22,655 nucleotides of DNA from Candidatus Helarchaeota archaeon (GTDB lineage: Archaea > Asgardarchaeota > Lokiarchaeia > Helarchaeales > HEL-GB-A), in NCBI GenBank assembly GCA_013375405.1, contig JABXJU010000053.1, positions 1 through 22,655 of the forward strand, written 5' to 3'. A program made the position numbers and the translations under genes. Under the pieces are notes generated by a model. That model saw nothing but the letters and a program-made list of their open reading frames with translations. It was not told the origin of the DNA and made no database searches. Positions 7,705 to 15,885 of this stretch are shown here, piece by piece; the stretch's first letter is position 1, and every line of letters begins with the position of its first letter.

Positions 7705-8709
7705 ATGTCAAAATTAAAATTTGCAATCCCGAAGGGATCACTCCAAGATGGAACTTTGAAATTATTTCGGCAAGCGGGTTATAATATTGCAGGGGGTACT
7801 CGTTCATATCGTCCGAGTATCAATGATCCTGAAATCGAGTTGAAAATTCTCCGCCCGCAAGAAATACCCACCATGCTTCAAGAATCCGCACATGACATAG
7901 GGATTAGTGGAGAAGATTGGGTTAAAGAGACATCAGCAGACGTTGTGAAACTTTTAGACTTAGAATATGGTTATGTTCGCCTTGTCTTAGCAGTTCCTGA
8001 AGATTGGATCGATATTAATGGTTTATCTGATTTATTGAAAAAGAAAAAGTCTCAAGATAAACCCTTACGCATATTCACCGAGTATCTCTCTAGTAGCTCA
8101 CAATATATACAAAAAAATGAATTTTATCAAGAATTATTTGGTAATAGCACTCCGGAAATAATAACTCCTTGGTATAAATCAGGAACTAATCCAAAAGTTA
8201 AACTCATCTTATCTTTTGGTGCCACTGAGGCCAAACCTCCTGAAGATGCTGACGGAATAATTGACGTCATTGAAACTGGAACGACATTAATTGCGAATAA
8301 CCTTAAAATAATAGAGTTAATAAGTGAATCAAATGCTTATTTGCTGGGAAATAAGAAAGCCCTAAGAGATCCTTGGAAAAAGGAAAAAATCAAAGATGTG
8401 ATGGTGGTATTGAAAGGGGTTGTCGAGGCAAGAAAAAAGCTTCACATATTTTTAAATATAAAAAATGAGAATATACCAATGTTACTTGACCGACTTCCTG
8501 CCTTGAAAAGACCGACTATATCTCCTTTGGCGGGAGTCGAAGGATGGAGCGCTCTTAATACAATTATTCCTAAAGATATCTTCCTTAAGCTCATCCCAGA
8601 ATTAAGAAAATATGCTCAAGGAATAGTAATAAATGAGCCCCGACAGATTTTACCCTTTGAACTTAAAGAATTGAATAATGCTGATCTAACGGGAGAAGAT
8701 AATGATTAG
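7705..8709 (+). CDS. hisG: ATP phosphoribosyltransferase, long form
   Basis: First step of histidine synthesis: ATP plus PRPP to phosphoribosyl-ATP. 334 aa from ATG 7705, chosen because AGGAGG at 7693-7698 is six bases upstream; the upstream TTG 7684 would place that SD inside the gene. Seen: FAIPKGSLQDGTLKLF at the N-terminus, DIGISGEDWV, the PRPP-binding block DADGIIDVIETGTTLIANN, and a C-terminal regulatory domain (from about LHIFLNIKNENIP to the end) that marks the long, histidine-feedback-inhibited form needing no HisZ. A lysine-rich insertion (LLKKKKSQDK) makes it slightly longer than usual. It is first in hisGDCB and overlaps hisD by 8 bases. Confidence 0.95.
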   Translation: MSKLKFAIPKGSLQDGTLKLFRQAGYNIAGGTRSYRPSINDPEIELKILRPQEIPTMLQESAHDIGISGEDWVKETSADVVKLLDLEYGYVRLVLAVPEDWIDINGLSDLLKKKKSQDKPLRIFTEYLSSSSQYIQKNEFYQELFGNSTPEIITPWYKSGTNPKVKLILSFGATEAKPPEDADGIIDVIETGTTLIANNLKIIELISESNAYLLGNKKALRDPWKKEKIKDVMVVLKGVVEARKKLHIFLNIKNENIPMLLDRLPALKRPTISPLAGVEGWSALNTIIPKDIFLKLIPELRKYAQGIVINEPRQILPFELKELNNADLTGEDND

Positions 8710-9994
8710 AACTATGGATTTCGATACTTTCAAAGCTGAATTTTTAAGTCGCGTAAAAAATCGAGGCAAATTACAGTTTGATGAAATTAAAACTGAAGTT
8801 CAAGCTATCTTAGATGCCGTTAAACAGGATGGAGACATCGCTATAGTGTTCTATGAAGAAAAGTTTGATAAGGTTAAGATTCCTAAAAATCAATTAAAGG
8901 TCAGCCCTCAGGAAATTAAAGAAGCCTATTCTCAAGTAAATCCCCCGATACTCGATGCTATAAAACAAATCATCAAAAATATATCCAAATTCCATGAAGC
9001 CCAGAAGCGAGATTTATGGTATATAGAAACCATTAAAGGTGTAACTGTTGGACAAATGATGCGTCCTCTCGACAGAGTCGGTGTTTATGTTCCGGGAGGT
9101 AAAGCATTATACCCTTCCACTGTAGTAATGACCGTGGTTCCCGCGAAAATTGCTGGTGTTAAGGAAATTTCGCTATTTACGCCTCCACGCTCAGATGGGA
9201 CAGTTAATCCTGTTGTACTCGTCACAGCACAAGAAGCGGGCGCAAATACGATCTATAAAATCGGAGGAGTTCAGGCGATTGGCGCAATGGCATACGGAAC
9301 CGAAACAGTTTCTCCAGTGAATAAAATTGTAGGTCCTGGTAACAAATATGTAAATGCTGCAAAAATAATTGTAAGTTCTTTTATAGGAATTGATCTACCT
9401 GCAGGCCCTTCTGAAACTTTAATATTAGCTGATGAAACTAGTAATCCTAATTACATTGCTATTGATCTTATATCACAGGCAGAACATGATGAAAATGCGT
9501 ATTGTTTTTTGATTACCCCATCAAAGACTTTAATAAAACAGGTCGAAGAAGTCATAAACAAACTGATTTCTAGTCAATCTCGTAAATCAATTATTCAAAA
9601 AGCTTTGGAAAAGAATGGATTCATTATATTTGTTGAAAATCTCACACAAGCTATTAATCTTAGTAATGAGATCGCACCAGAACACTTAGAAGTTCAAATC
9701 CAAGATTATGAATCGGTACTTCCTCAAATTACTAATGCAGGGGCAATCTTTTTGGGGAATTATTCACCAGTTCCAGTTGGAGATTATGCAGCTGGATCAA
9801 ATCACGTGTTACCTACTGGTGGAACTGCAAAGAGTTACTCGGGACTTTCTATTTTCAGCTTCATGAAATTTATTGACATTACTAAATGCTCTCTTGAGGG
9901 GCTCAAAACCCTTTCGCCTTGGATACAAGTTTTGGCAAAGGTAGAGGGTTTAGACGCTCATATCCAAGCTATTCAAATGAGGTTAGAAAAATGA
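8702..9994 (+). CDS. hisD: Histidinol dehydrogenase
   Basis: Zinc enzyme performing the last two oxidations of histidine synthesis, histidinol to histidine with two NAD+. 430 aa, standard length. Diagnostic blocks in order: [58 protein letters not shown], the zinc/catalytic region [20 protein letters not shown] with the catalytic Glu-His pair, and [15 protein letters not shown]. The start ATG 8702 overlaps the last 8 bases of hisG, and the stop overlaps hisC by four bases, implying translational coupling. A second in-frame ATG at 8714 is possible. Confidence 0.96.
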   Translation: MIRTMDFDTFKAEFLSRVKNRGKLQFDEIKTEVQAILDAVKQDGDIAIVFYEEKFDKVKIPKNQLKVSPQEIKEAYSQVNPPILDAIKQIIKNISKFHEAQKRDLWYIETIKGVTVGQMMRPLDRVGVYVPGGKALYPSTVVMTVVPAKIAGVKEISLFTPPRSDGTVNPVVLVTAQEAGANTIYKIGGVQAIGAMAYGTETVSPVNKIVGPGNKYVNAAKIIVSSFIGIDLPAGPSETLILADETSNPNYIAIDLISQAEHDENAYCFLITPSKTLIKQVEEVINKLISSQSRKSIIQKALEKNGFIIFVENLTQAINLSNEIAPEHLEVQIQDYESVLPQITNAGAIFLGNYSPVPVGDYAAGSNHVLPTGGTAKSYSGLSIFSFMKFIDITKCSLEGLKTLSPWIQVLAKVEGLDAHIQAIQMRLEK

Positions 9995-11103
9995 AATTAG
10001 AGAACTTAATTAGTAAGAATTTAAAAAATTATATCCAATACACATCAGGAGCATCAGTCCCAGATTTACTCTCACGTTTCAAGCTAGATGAGGAGACAAT
10101 TCTTAAATTAGATGCAAATGAAAATGTATTCATTGAACCGAATTGGCTCCGAGAGAAAATAAATGAAGCAGTTCAATCTTGCATCGTTTCAAGATACCCA
10201 GATAATCTTTATGTAGATGCGAGAAACTCATTAGCGAAATATCTCAATATCAAACCGGATCAAATACTTCTTGGAAATGGTTCAGATGATATTTTAGATG
10301 TTATTGTCCATGCCTTTCTCGATAATGCTAGTGAGTTAATCACTGCAGAACCAACCTTTTCTATGTATGAGTTTCTCACGAAAATTATTGGAGCGAAATA
10401 TGTCGTCACTCTTTTGGGTAAAAATTTCGAGCTTAATTCTGAAGAAATTCTTGCAAGTATAAGCGATAATACAAAAGTTATAATTCTCTCTTCACCCAAC
10501 AATCCAACAGGTAATCAATTCTCCAGTGAAAAGCTACAAAAAATCATTGAAAGCACCGATGGAGTTGTAGTTATTGACGAAGCCTATGTAGATTTCGCTG
10601 ATTATAATTTAGTAGACTGGGTTTCAAAATATAATAATCTCATAATCATGCGAACATTTAGTAAATCGTGGGGATTGGCTGGGTTACGGGTCGGTTACGC
10701 TGTGAGTAATGAGGAGATGATTAATTTTCTTAAAAATGTCCAAAAACCATATAGTCTAAATATTATTGGACAAGCAATAATCCCAGTTATTATCAATTCA
10801 ATAAGTTATATCGATGAAACAATTCAAAAGATAAAAGAAGAGAGGAAGTGGCTTGAATCAGCCTATCAAACAGTGGATAATTTAAAAATGTACCCTTCTA
10901 GGACAAACTTCTTCCTTCTTCGAATCTTAAAAGAAGAATTTACTGCAGACAAATTGATTAAACAATTAATGGAAAAAAATATTATCATTCGAGACCGGAG
11001 TGATCAACCGCTCCTCAAAAAGTGCGTTCGGATCACCATCGGTACGCATGATATGAATGAATATGTCATCACATCGTTAAAAAAGATATTAGGAGAGAAA
11101 TAA
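9991..11103 (+). CDS. hisC: Histidinol-phosphate aminotransferase
   Basis: PLP aminotransferase moving the amino group from glutamate to imidazole-acetol phosphate in histidine synthesis. The start is ATG 9991, overlapping the hisD stop as ATGA, with GAGG at about 9979-9982; the longer frame from 9919 would lie inside hisD. That gives 370 aa, normal for HisC. Blocks seen: KLDANENVF, RYPDNLYVDARNSLA, LGNGSDDILDV, SSPNNPTGNQF, VVIDEAYVDFA, and the Schiff-base lysine in TFSKSWGLAGLRVGYA. All support a fold-type I, class I/II HisC. Confidence 0.94.
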   Translation: MKLENLISKNLKNYIQYTSGASVPDLLSRFKLDEETILKLDANENVFIEPNWLREKINEAVQSCIVSRYPDNLYVDARNSLAKYLNIKPDQILLGNGSDDILDVIVHAFLDNASELITAEPTFSMYEFLTKIIGAKYVVTLLGKNFELNSEEILASISDNTKVIILSSPNNPTGNQFSSEKLQKIIESTDGVVVIDEAYVDFADYNLVDWVSKYNNLIIMRTFSKSWGLAGLRVGYAVSNEEMINFLKNVQKPYSLNIIGQAIIPVIINSISYIDETIQKIKEERKWLESAYQTVDNLKMYPSRTNFFLLRILKEEFTADKLIKQLMEKNIIIRDRSDQPLLKKCVRITIGTHDMNEYVITSLKKILGEK

Positions 11104-11104
11104 A

Positions 11105-11707
11105 TTGAAAAGGAATGAAGCGAAAAATGTGCGTAAAGTAACTTTACATAGAAAAACTTCAGAAACAGATGTTACAGTCGAACTTAACTTAGATGGAGCT
11201 GGAAAATCTGAAATTAAAACAAAAATTAAATTCTTATCACATATGCTTGATATTTTGGCAAGGCATTCACAAATTGATCTCAAAATCGAATGTAAAGGCG
11301 ACTTGACACATCACATTGTAGAGGATGTAGGAATTGTTCTCGGACAAGCATTCCAACAAGCACTTGGCGAAAAACGCGGAATTAATAGATATGGATACGC
11401 ATATATTCCCATGGACGAAGTTCTTGCACGATGCGCTCTGGATCTCGGTGGTCGGGCATATTTAGTTAAAAATTTGGATCTGACACAGAAAGAAATTGAA
11501 GACATTCCGGTTTCTCTATTAGATCATTTCCTTGATACTTTCGTAAAAAATGCGAATATCAATTTACATTTAGAAGTCCTTTATGGTACTGATGAACATC
11601 ATAAGGTGGAAGCGATCTTCAAAGCATTGGCTCGTGCACTCAAACAGGCGGTCGCATTAGATCTAAAAGCACACGAATATATACCTAGCTCCAAAGGCAT
11701 CTTATAA
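11105..11707 (+). CDS. hisB: Imidazoleglycerol-phosphate dehydratase
   Basis: Removes water from imidazoleglycerol phosphate to give imidazole-acetol phosphate; manganese-dependent, 24-mer in relatives. 200 aa, a monofunctional HisB without a phosphatase domain. Metal-binding blocks: HMLDILARHS, THHIVEDVGI, the DEVLARCALDLGGRAYL strand, LLDHFLDTF, and GTDEHHKVEAIFKALARALK. The start is TTG 11105, one base after the hisC stop, supported by AGGAGA at 11091-11096 (spacing 8); no ATG lies near the family N-terminus. Last gene of hisGDCB, followed by T-tracts. Confidence 0.95.
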   Translation: MKRNEAKNVRKVTLHRKTSETDVTVELNLDGAGKSEIKTKIKFLSHMLDILARHSQIDLKIECKGDLTHHIVEDVGIVLGQAFQQALGEKRGINRYGYAYIPMDEVLARCALDLGGRAYLVKNLDLTQKEIEDIPVSLLDHFLDTFVKNANINLHLEVLYGTDEHHKVEAIFKALARALKQAVALDLKAHEYIPSSKGIL

Positions 11708-11762
11708 AAAATAGAAACCGATTCCTCTATTAACGTTCATATTTTATAACTTTAATCCTCAA

Positions 11763-11800
11763 TTTTTTTTCTTTTCTATCTAGTTTATTTTTTTTCTTTT
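11763..11800 (+). terminator. T-rich terminator of the his operon
   Basis: Two similar T8-C-T4 tracts (about 11763-11775 and 11788-11800) lie 55-95 bp after hisB. Long T runs without a stem are typical archaeal termination signals, and the duplication suggests a back-up site. Confidence 0.45.
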
Positions 11801-11846
11801 ATAATTAATATTTGAAAAATTCACTATGATTTTTATAATAAATAAG

Positions 11847-11854
11847 TTTAAATA
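11847..11854 (+). promoter_or_regulatory. TATA box for the small membrane protein gene
   Basis: TTTAAATA at 11847-11854 matches the archaeal TATA consensus. Initiation about 26 bases beyond its centre would be near 11877, leaving a leader of about 25 bases that contains GGGGAG (11891-11896) ahead of TTG 11903. Confidence 0.4.
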
Positions 11855-11902
11855 ATTGGAAATAGATACTTTACAAAGAATAAATATATTGGGGAGATAA
11901 AA

Positions 11903-12151
11903 TTGAGAGCTGGCGATAAAATTGGATTGGCTGGATTGCTCCTAAGCATAGCAACCGCCATAATTCTAATTCTCGACTATTTTGTTCTTAAAATTGACGA
12001 TCCAATCTATAATTATACGGTTTTAATAATAAGTTGTATAGCTTTAATCATGTCGCTTCTTGGTATCGCTATTGATCGTTCATTATATGGATTTCTTGGT
12101 CTTGTTATTTCTGGAGTGACTACAATTCTAATGCTATTTCCGATTCTTTGA
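11903..12151 (+). CDS. Small membrane protein with about three transmembrane helices
   Basis: 82 aa, unrecognised. The start is TTG 11903 with GGGGAG six bases upstream. Three hydrophobic stretches are visible: about 8-29 (GLAGLLLSIATAIILIL), 38-56 (YTVLIISCIALIMSLLGIA) and 63-82 (GFLGLVISGVTTILMLFPIL), joined by short polar turns (KIDDPIYN and DRSLYG). The fold resembles many short archaeal membrane proteins and gives no functional clue. It has its own TATA-like box and converges with hsp20, 27 bp between ends. Confidence 0.68.
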   Translation: MRAGDKIGLAGLLLSIATAIILILDYFVLKIDDPIYNYTVLIISCIALIMSLLGIAIDRSLYGFLGLVISGVTTILMLFPIL

Positions 12152-12178
12152 AATCCACTAAATCAAACCTAAATTCTT

Positions 12179-12661
12179 TTATTTCACAATCGGACAGGTA
12201 ATGACGAGCACACCGTTCTCTAATTTAGCCTCTGTTTTACTTGGGTCTATGATTTTAGGAAGGGGAATGATTTTATTCTCAATAGTTCGTTCTTCACCTT
12301 CGACGGTAGTTTTCCCTGAGAGAATGATTCGTTCTGGAGCGACATCTAACTCAATATCTTCTTTTGAAAACCCTGGTACGTCCAGTACAACTCGAACAGC
12401 CGCTTCATCAATAAAAAACTTCGGGACTGATAGTCGATATCCAAATGCTTCAATCAATGAAGTTAATTCGGTTAATTGCGATATACGATCTATATTTACG
12501 CGTGATTCTAATCCTAACGATTTAATTACCTTTTTTAAATTATCCACATTTTCCTTATGAAATCGATCTAAAAAATTTCTCGCATTTCCTAACCGCTTTG
12601 TAAGTAATTCTTCGATTTTTTTCCGATAATCTGAAATAAGATCAAAAACCAAATTTTTCAT
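12179..12661 (-). CDS. hsp20: Hsp20/alpha-crystallin family small heat-shock protein
   Basis: 160-aa small heat-shock-type chaperone. The N-terminal half (1-70) is helical and charged. The alpha-crystallin domain runs from about 75 to the end: VRVVLDVPGFSKEDIELDV, RIILSGKTTVEGEERTIENK, and the closing AKLENGVLVITCP with the family's A-x-x-x-N-G-V-L signature. It stops right after the last strand, so the C-terminal I-x-I oligomerisation motif is absent, which may limit large oligomers. It starts four bases after the padR gene; that gene's stop lies in TAGGAGA, which supplies the SD at unusually short spacing to ATG 12661. Probably one transcript with padR. Confidence 0.88.
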   Translation of the reverse strand: MKNLVFDLISDYRKKIEELLTKRLGNARNFLDRFHKENVDNLKKVIKSLGLESRVNIDRISQLTELTSLIEAFGYRLSVPKFFIDEAAVRVVLDVPGFSKEDIELDVAPERIILSGKTTVEGEERTIENKIIPLPKIIDPSKTEAKLENGVLVITCPIVK

Positions 12662-12665
12662 TCTC

Positions 12666-13232
12666 CTATTTTATTTTAACACGAACAATTTTTTCCTCAT
12701 CTTTAATGGCTGTGATTTGTTTTTCAATCGATTGTAATGTATTTTGTAACAATTCTTGAAGTTTATTTAAAATTATATAAATTTCAGATGATTTTTCCTC
12801 AGATAATTGAGGACGTACCATCGGTAATGTATCAATTAAATTAATTATATGCGGTATATGATTTTGCAGCCATTTTTCCTCAGATTTCAGAATATTTAAT
12901 TCATCCATGAAGGATCTACCATAATTAAAAACGTTATCAATAAAAATGATTGTTTCAATGAATAATTTTAAGCCATTTTTTAAAATTTCTTCGCCCTTTT
13001 CAGTGATTTGATAATATTTACCCTCAAGTGACACAAAACCTTTTTTCAACAATCTCTCTTTTCCTAAAATAGGATAAATCGTTCCTGATTGTGGCTTCCA
13101 ATTCTGAAATTGCTGTGATAATTTATTGATAATGTCAACTCCACGTAATTTCCCTTCTTGCTTTAATGTAAGCAGAATTAGTAATTCTACTAAACTTGAA
13201 ATTTTTGACTCTTTATCTGGAAAGAGAAACAT
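12666..13232 (-). CDS. PadR-family transcriptional regulator
   Basis: 188 aa. An N-terminal winged helix of PadR type spans about 12-92: LVELLILLTLKQEGKLRGVD, the recognition region PQSGTIYPILGKERLLKKG, the wing FVSLEGKYYQITEKG, and EEILKNGLKLF. The C-terminal half (about 100-188) is long, helical and charged, suitable for dimerisation. PadR proteins repress stress- or ligand-responsive genes, often their own neighbour. Placement four bases upstream of hsp20 suggests it controls that gene and itself. ATG 13232 is preceded by GGGATGG. Confidence 0.87.
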   Translation of the reverse strand: MFLFPDKESKISSLVELLILLTLKQEGKLRGVDIINKLSQQFQNWKPQSGTIYPILGKERLLKKGFVSLEGKYYQITEKGEEILKNGLKLFIETIIFIDNVFNYGRSFMDELNILKSEEKWLQNHIPHIINLIDTLPMVRPQLSEEKSSEIYIILNKLQELLQNTLQSIEKQITAIKDEEKIVRVKIK

Positions 13233-13298
13233 ACACCATCCCTAAATCATAAATAGAAATTAAAAAAAGATAAAATTCGAGAAAGAGAAAAAATAATT

Positions 13299-13793
13299 TT
13301 ATTCCTCTTCCATTTCAAAGAGAGCCAGAAGTTCTCGATAATCATCACCGAGGCCCGCAACATCCATGATATCTTCAATGCGATCTTTCGCTTCTGGAAC
13401 CCCTAAATCTTCTTGAATGCTCGTGAGACGCTCTTCATCAATTCCAAGTTTTTCAATTACTTCCCTTGTTTTCTTTCGCTTATCTGGAATATCTGCTCTC
13501 TCTATTAATTCTTTTACTCGCGCCCATTGCTCGGTGATTCCCAAAATTTCCATAACATTCTTGAATTTCTCAACTCTCTTATTAAATTCTATTTCTTTCA
13601 TAACTGCCTTGATCTTTTCATCTATATCCTTCAATCCTAATGTTTCACGGATTGAATCAAGACGCTCCCCAAGAGTTTTGGTCGCGCCAGCTTCACCTTC
13701 TTCACCTTCTTCACCTGAAATTAAATTTCGGATCGATTTCAAAGGTGCTAAAAATATATCAAAAATCGTTTGTTTCTTTTCTTCTTCTGCCAT
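13299..13793 (-). CDS. Acidic helical-repeat protein of unknown function
   Basis: 164 aa, not recognised. Residues 1-24 form a possible amphipathic helix (TIFDIFLAPLKSIRNLI), then an acidic Gly/Glu linker (GEEGEEGEAGA, 28-37) encoded by three tandem copies of a 9-base CTTCACCTT unit. From 43 to the end there are about eight units of 15-16 residues, each a short charged helix ending in a hydrophobic-Gly-hydrophobic turn and an acidic or Lys residue: ERLDSIRETLGLKD, RVEKFKNVMEILGITE, KRKKTREVIEKLGIDE, ERLTSIQEDLGVPE, KDRIEDIMDVAGLGD. This implies a small alpha-solenoid or bundle. No signal peptide or long membrane helix is present. ATG 13793 has AGAGG eleven bases upstream. Confidence 0.75.
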   Translation of the reverse strand: MAEEEKKQTIFDIFLAPLKSIRNLISGEEGEEGEAGATKTLGERLDSIRETLGLKDIDEKIKAVMKEIEFNKRVEKFKNVMEILGITEQWARVKELIERADIPDKRKKTREVIEKLGIDEERLTSIQEDLGVPEAKDRIEDIMDVAGLGDDYRELLALFEMEEE

Positions 13794-13886
13794 TTTTCAA
13801 AACCTCTTTTTTTTTAAACTTTTTCTTGAACTCTACTCTTTCTCATAGAACTCAAATTCTTCTAACAATAAATCAGAAGATTCCCC

Positions 13887-13894
13887 TATTTAAA
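13887..13894 (-). promoter_or_regulatory. TATA-like box upstream of the helical-repeat gene
   Basis: TTTAAATA on the minus strand, about 94 bases upstream of ATG 13793, predicts a start near 13863 and a leader of about 70 bases. AT-rich sequence makes chance matches likely, so this is a modest call. Confidence 0.3.
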
Positions 13895-13994
13895 TATTAT
13901 GGCATCTACATAAAAAACTCGACCTCTACATTTAACTGAATTTGGATTATATTTCCCAACATACAGAAATTATAGAATTTTCATCAAAATTTAT

Positions 13995-14435
13995 TCAATA
14001 TACGTCTGATGGAGTGAAAACCATCTCATCAACAGTTACTAAATCACCTTTAGATGTTAATTTTCGATAGAAACAGCTTTTAAACCCCTTATGACAAGCA
14101 GCAACTTTTTGATCTATTTTGAATAGAACTGCATCCCCATCACAATCAATAAAAATTTCTTTTATTTCTTGTAGATGTCCTGATGTCATTCCTTTCTTCC
14201 ATAACGCCTTTCGGGTTCGGCTAAAATAATGAGCGTATCCAGTACTAAGCGATTTAATTATAGCTTCCTTATTTGCGAATCCACACATTAAAATCTCATT
14301 TGTTTTCCAATCTTGCGTAACTACTACCACTAATCCACTTGCTTTCGAAAAATCTAGTTGTGTTACGAATTCTTCTGCAATGGATAAATCCCATTTTACT
14401 CCCAATGCTGACACACTCTCAAATTTAATTATCAC
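13995..14435 (-). CDS. hisI: Phosphoribosyl-AMP cyclohydrolase
   Basis: Third step of histidine synthesis: opens the adenine ring of phosphoribosyl-AMP. Zinc and magnesium enzyme. Blocks seen: VVVVTQDWKTNEILMCGFAN, the substrate loop SRTRKALWKKGMTSGHLQ (72-89), the metal block DCDGDAVLFKIDQ (Asp97, Cys98, Asp99, Asp101), and CHKGFKSCF (Cys114, His115, Cys121). It is monofunctional: no HisE domain follows. The frame starts at GTG 14435 without an SD; the conserved domain begins near residue 35, so a start further inside is possible. It stands alone on the minus strand, divergent from the Ras-like GTPase, away from hisGDCB. Confidence 0.94.
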   Translation of the reverse strand: MIIKFESVSALGVKWDLSIAEEFVTQLDFSKASGLVVVVTQDWKTNEILMCGFANKEAIIKSLSTGYAHYFSRTRKALWKKGMTSGHLQEIKEIFIDCDGDAVLFKIDQKVAACHKGFKSCFYRKLTSKGDLVTVDEMVFTPSDVY

Positions 14436-14519
14436 TAATAACTTTTTTTAATTTCTTAAAGGTATATTGATTAAGACTATTTTAGATGATCGAATCACAG
14501 TAATTAAAGGGAAAAGATT

Positions 14520-14536
14520 ATAATTTTTAAAATTAT
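14520..14536. promoter_or_regulatory. 17-bp palindrome in the hisI / GTPase divergent region
   Basis: ATAATTTT-T-AAAATTAT is a perfect 8-bp-arm palindrome in the 151-bp space between two divergent genes. It could be an operator or overlapping TATA-type boxes for both directions. Low sequence complexity weakens the case. Confidence 0.3.
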
Positions 14537-14586
14537 TATATCACAAGCGTAATTCACTTTTTATCTAGCTGGAACGTGGAATTTCA

Positions 14587-15126
14587 ATGCCATACGTATT
14601 AAAGGTTGTGATCGCTGGCGAAGGCGGCGTCGGAAAAACCGCTCTCTGCACCAGATTTACCAAAGGTGTTTTTCTAGAAGGTACAAAAATGACGATTGGT
14701 GTCGATTTCTCAGCTGTAAAAGTAAAAGCAGCCACAAAGTATGGTGAGGAACTCGTTACTTTACAGATCTGGGATTTCGGTGGAGAAGAACGCTTCCGGT
14801 TTATCTTACCTGGATACTGCGCGGGGTGCAATGGCGCGATACTCGCTTTTGACTTAACTCAAGAATACACATTCCATAATCTTCCCGAATGGATAGCGTT
14901 AATTCGCCAAGCTGTCCCTGATGTTAAAATGATATTAGTGGGGTTAAAATTTGACCTATACGCCCAGCGAATAATACCACGCGATCTAGCTGAGCAAAAA
15001 GTTCAGGAATGGGGTATACAAGGTTATATTGAGGCATCCTCTAAGACAGGCGATAATGTTCCCCATATTTTTGGTCTCATTACTCAAGAAATGCTTTCTG
15101 TTTATTACAATGGGATTCATCGATAA
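14587..15126 (+). CDS. Ras-like small GTPase (Asgard type)
   Basis: 179-aa single-domain GTPase of the Ras/Rab/Arf superfamily. G1 P-loop GEGGVGKT (11-18), switch I threonine in MTIGVDF (Thr36), G3 WDFGGEERF (62-70), G4 region VGLKFDL (118-124), G5 EASSKTG (149-155). Two positions differ from canonical Ras: the catalytic Gln after DxxG is Glu67, and G4 NKxD reads LKFD, with Lys121 and Asp123 kept. No C-terminal CaaX or other cysteine prenylation motif exists, so it is probably soluble. Such GTPases are greatly expanded in Asgard archaea and related to those of eukaryotic trafficking and signalling. No GAP, GEF, roadblock or longin gene is beside it. It is divergent from hisI and convergent with hisA, three bases apart. 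Confidence 0.9.
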   Translation: MPYVLKVVIAGEGGVGKTALCTRFTKGVFLEGTKMTIGVDFSAVKVKAATKYGEELVTLQIWDFGGEERFRFILPGYCAGCNGAILAFDLTQEYTFHNLPEWIALIRQAVPDVKMILVGLKFDLYAQRIIPRDLAEQKVQEWGIQGYIEASSKTGDNVPHIFGLITQEMLSVYYNGIHR

Positions 15127-15129
15127 ATC

Positions 15130-15861
15130 TTATTCATTTTTTTCAAGAGTTACTACAAGTTGGAGCGCTTCAGAATAGGAAAATTTTTTTTCATAAAGGG
15201 CTTTGCCAACAACTAATCCTGCGGCATTTGTTAATATTACTTTCTTTATATCCTCCAAAGAGCTGATTCCCCCTGCAGCAATCACGGGAATCGTAACAGA
15301 ATTTGTCATTCGGGTGATATTTGGAATATCGGGCCCCTCCAATGTTCCATCAGATTCAGCAGATGAGAAGAGAATCCAACCCGCACCTTTTTCTTCCATT
15401 ACTTTTCCCACTTGATATACATTTAAATCGGTGCTTTTTTTCCACCCATTCGTGAGAACTTTTTCTGCTCGATAGTCTAAAGCGATTATAAGGTGTTGAG
15501 ATCCAATTTCCGCGGCTAGGCTCGAAACTAATGAATAATCTTGTACTGCAGCAGTCCCGATGATAACTCGTTCTACCCCTAACGAATACAGTTCGACAGC
15601 CCCTTCAATAGATCTTATACCTCCTCCAACTTCTATTCTAGCGGTTGCTGCTTCCAGCATCCGTTTTATTAAGGGCAAATTGCTTTTTTCGCCAAAAGCA
15701 CCATCTAAATCAATGATATGAATTACCTCAGCACCAAGATTTTCCCAGTAATAAAGCATTTCTAGTGGATCTTCTGAATATATCGTACTTTTCTCTTGGA
15801 TTCCTTTAAAAAGGCGCACACACTTTCCTTTTTGGAGATCAATTGCTGGTATGATTTGCAT
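15130..15861 (-). CDS. hisA: ProFAR isomerase (1-(5-phosphoribosyl)-5-[(5-phosphoribosylamino)methylideneamino]imidazole-4-carboxamide isomerase)
   Basis: TIM-barrel isomerase for the fourth step of histidine synthesis. 243 aa, normal length. IIPAIDLQKGKCVRLFKG carries the catalytic Asp8; IIALDYRAEKV carries the second catalytic Asp129. The two phosphate-binding blocks, IEVGGGIRSIE (about 76-86) and IPVIAAGGISSLEDIKK (about 191-207), are in half-barrel symmetry as in HisA/HisF. The SDGTLEGPDI loop and the RLFKG N-terminus indicate HisA rather than HisF, which normally starts with a CLDV-type motif. ATG 15861 has no SD, but a TATA-like box is correctly placed for a leaderless transcript. Confidence 0.94.
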   Translation of the reverse strand: MQIIPAIDLQKGKCVRLFKGIQEKSTIYSEDPLEMLYYWENLGAEVIHIIDLDGAFGEKSNLPLIKRMLEAATARIEVGGGIRSIEGAVELYSLGVERVIIGTAAVQDYSLVSSLAAEIGSQHLIIALDYRAEKVLTNGWKKSTDLNVYQVGKVMEEKGAGWILFSSAESDGTLEGPDIPNITRMTNSVTIPVIAAGGISSLEDIKKVILTNAAGLVVGKALYEKKFSYSEALQLVVTLEKNE

Positions 15862-15885
15862 TTCATATTAAAAAGAAATCAAGAA

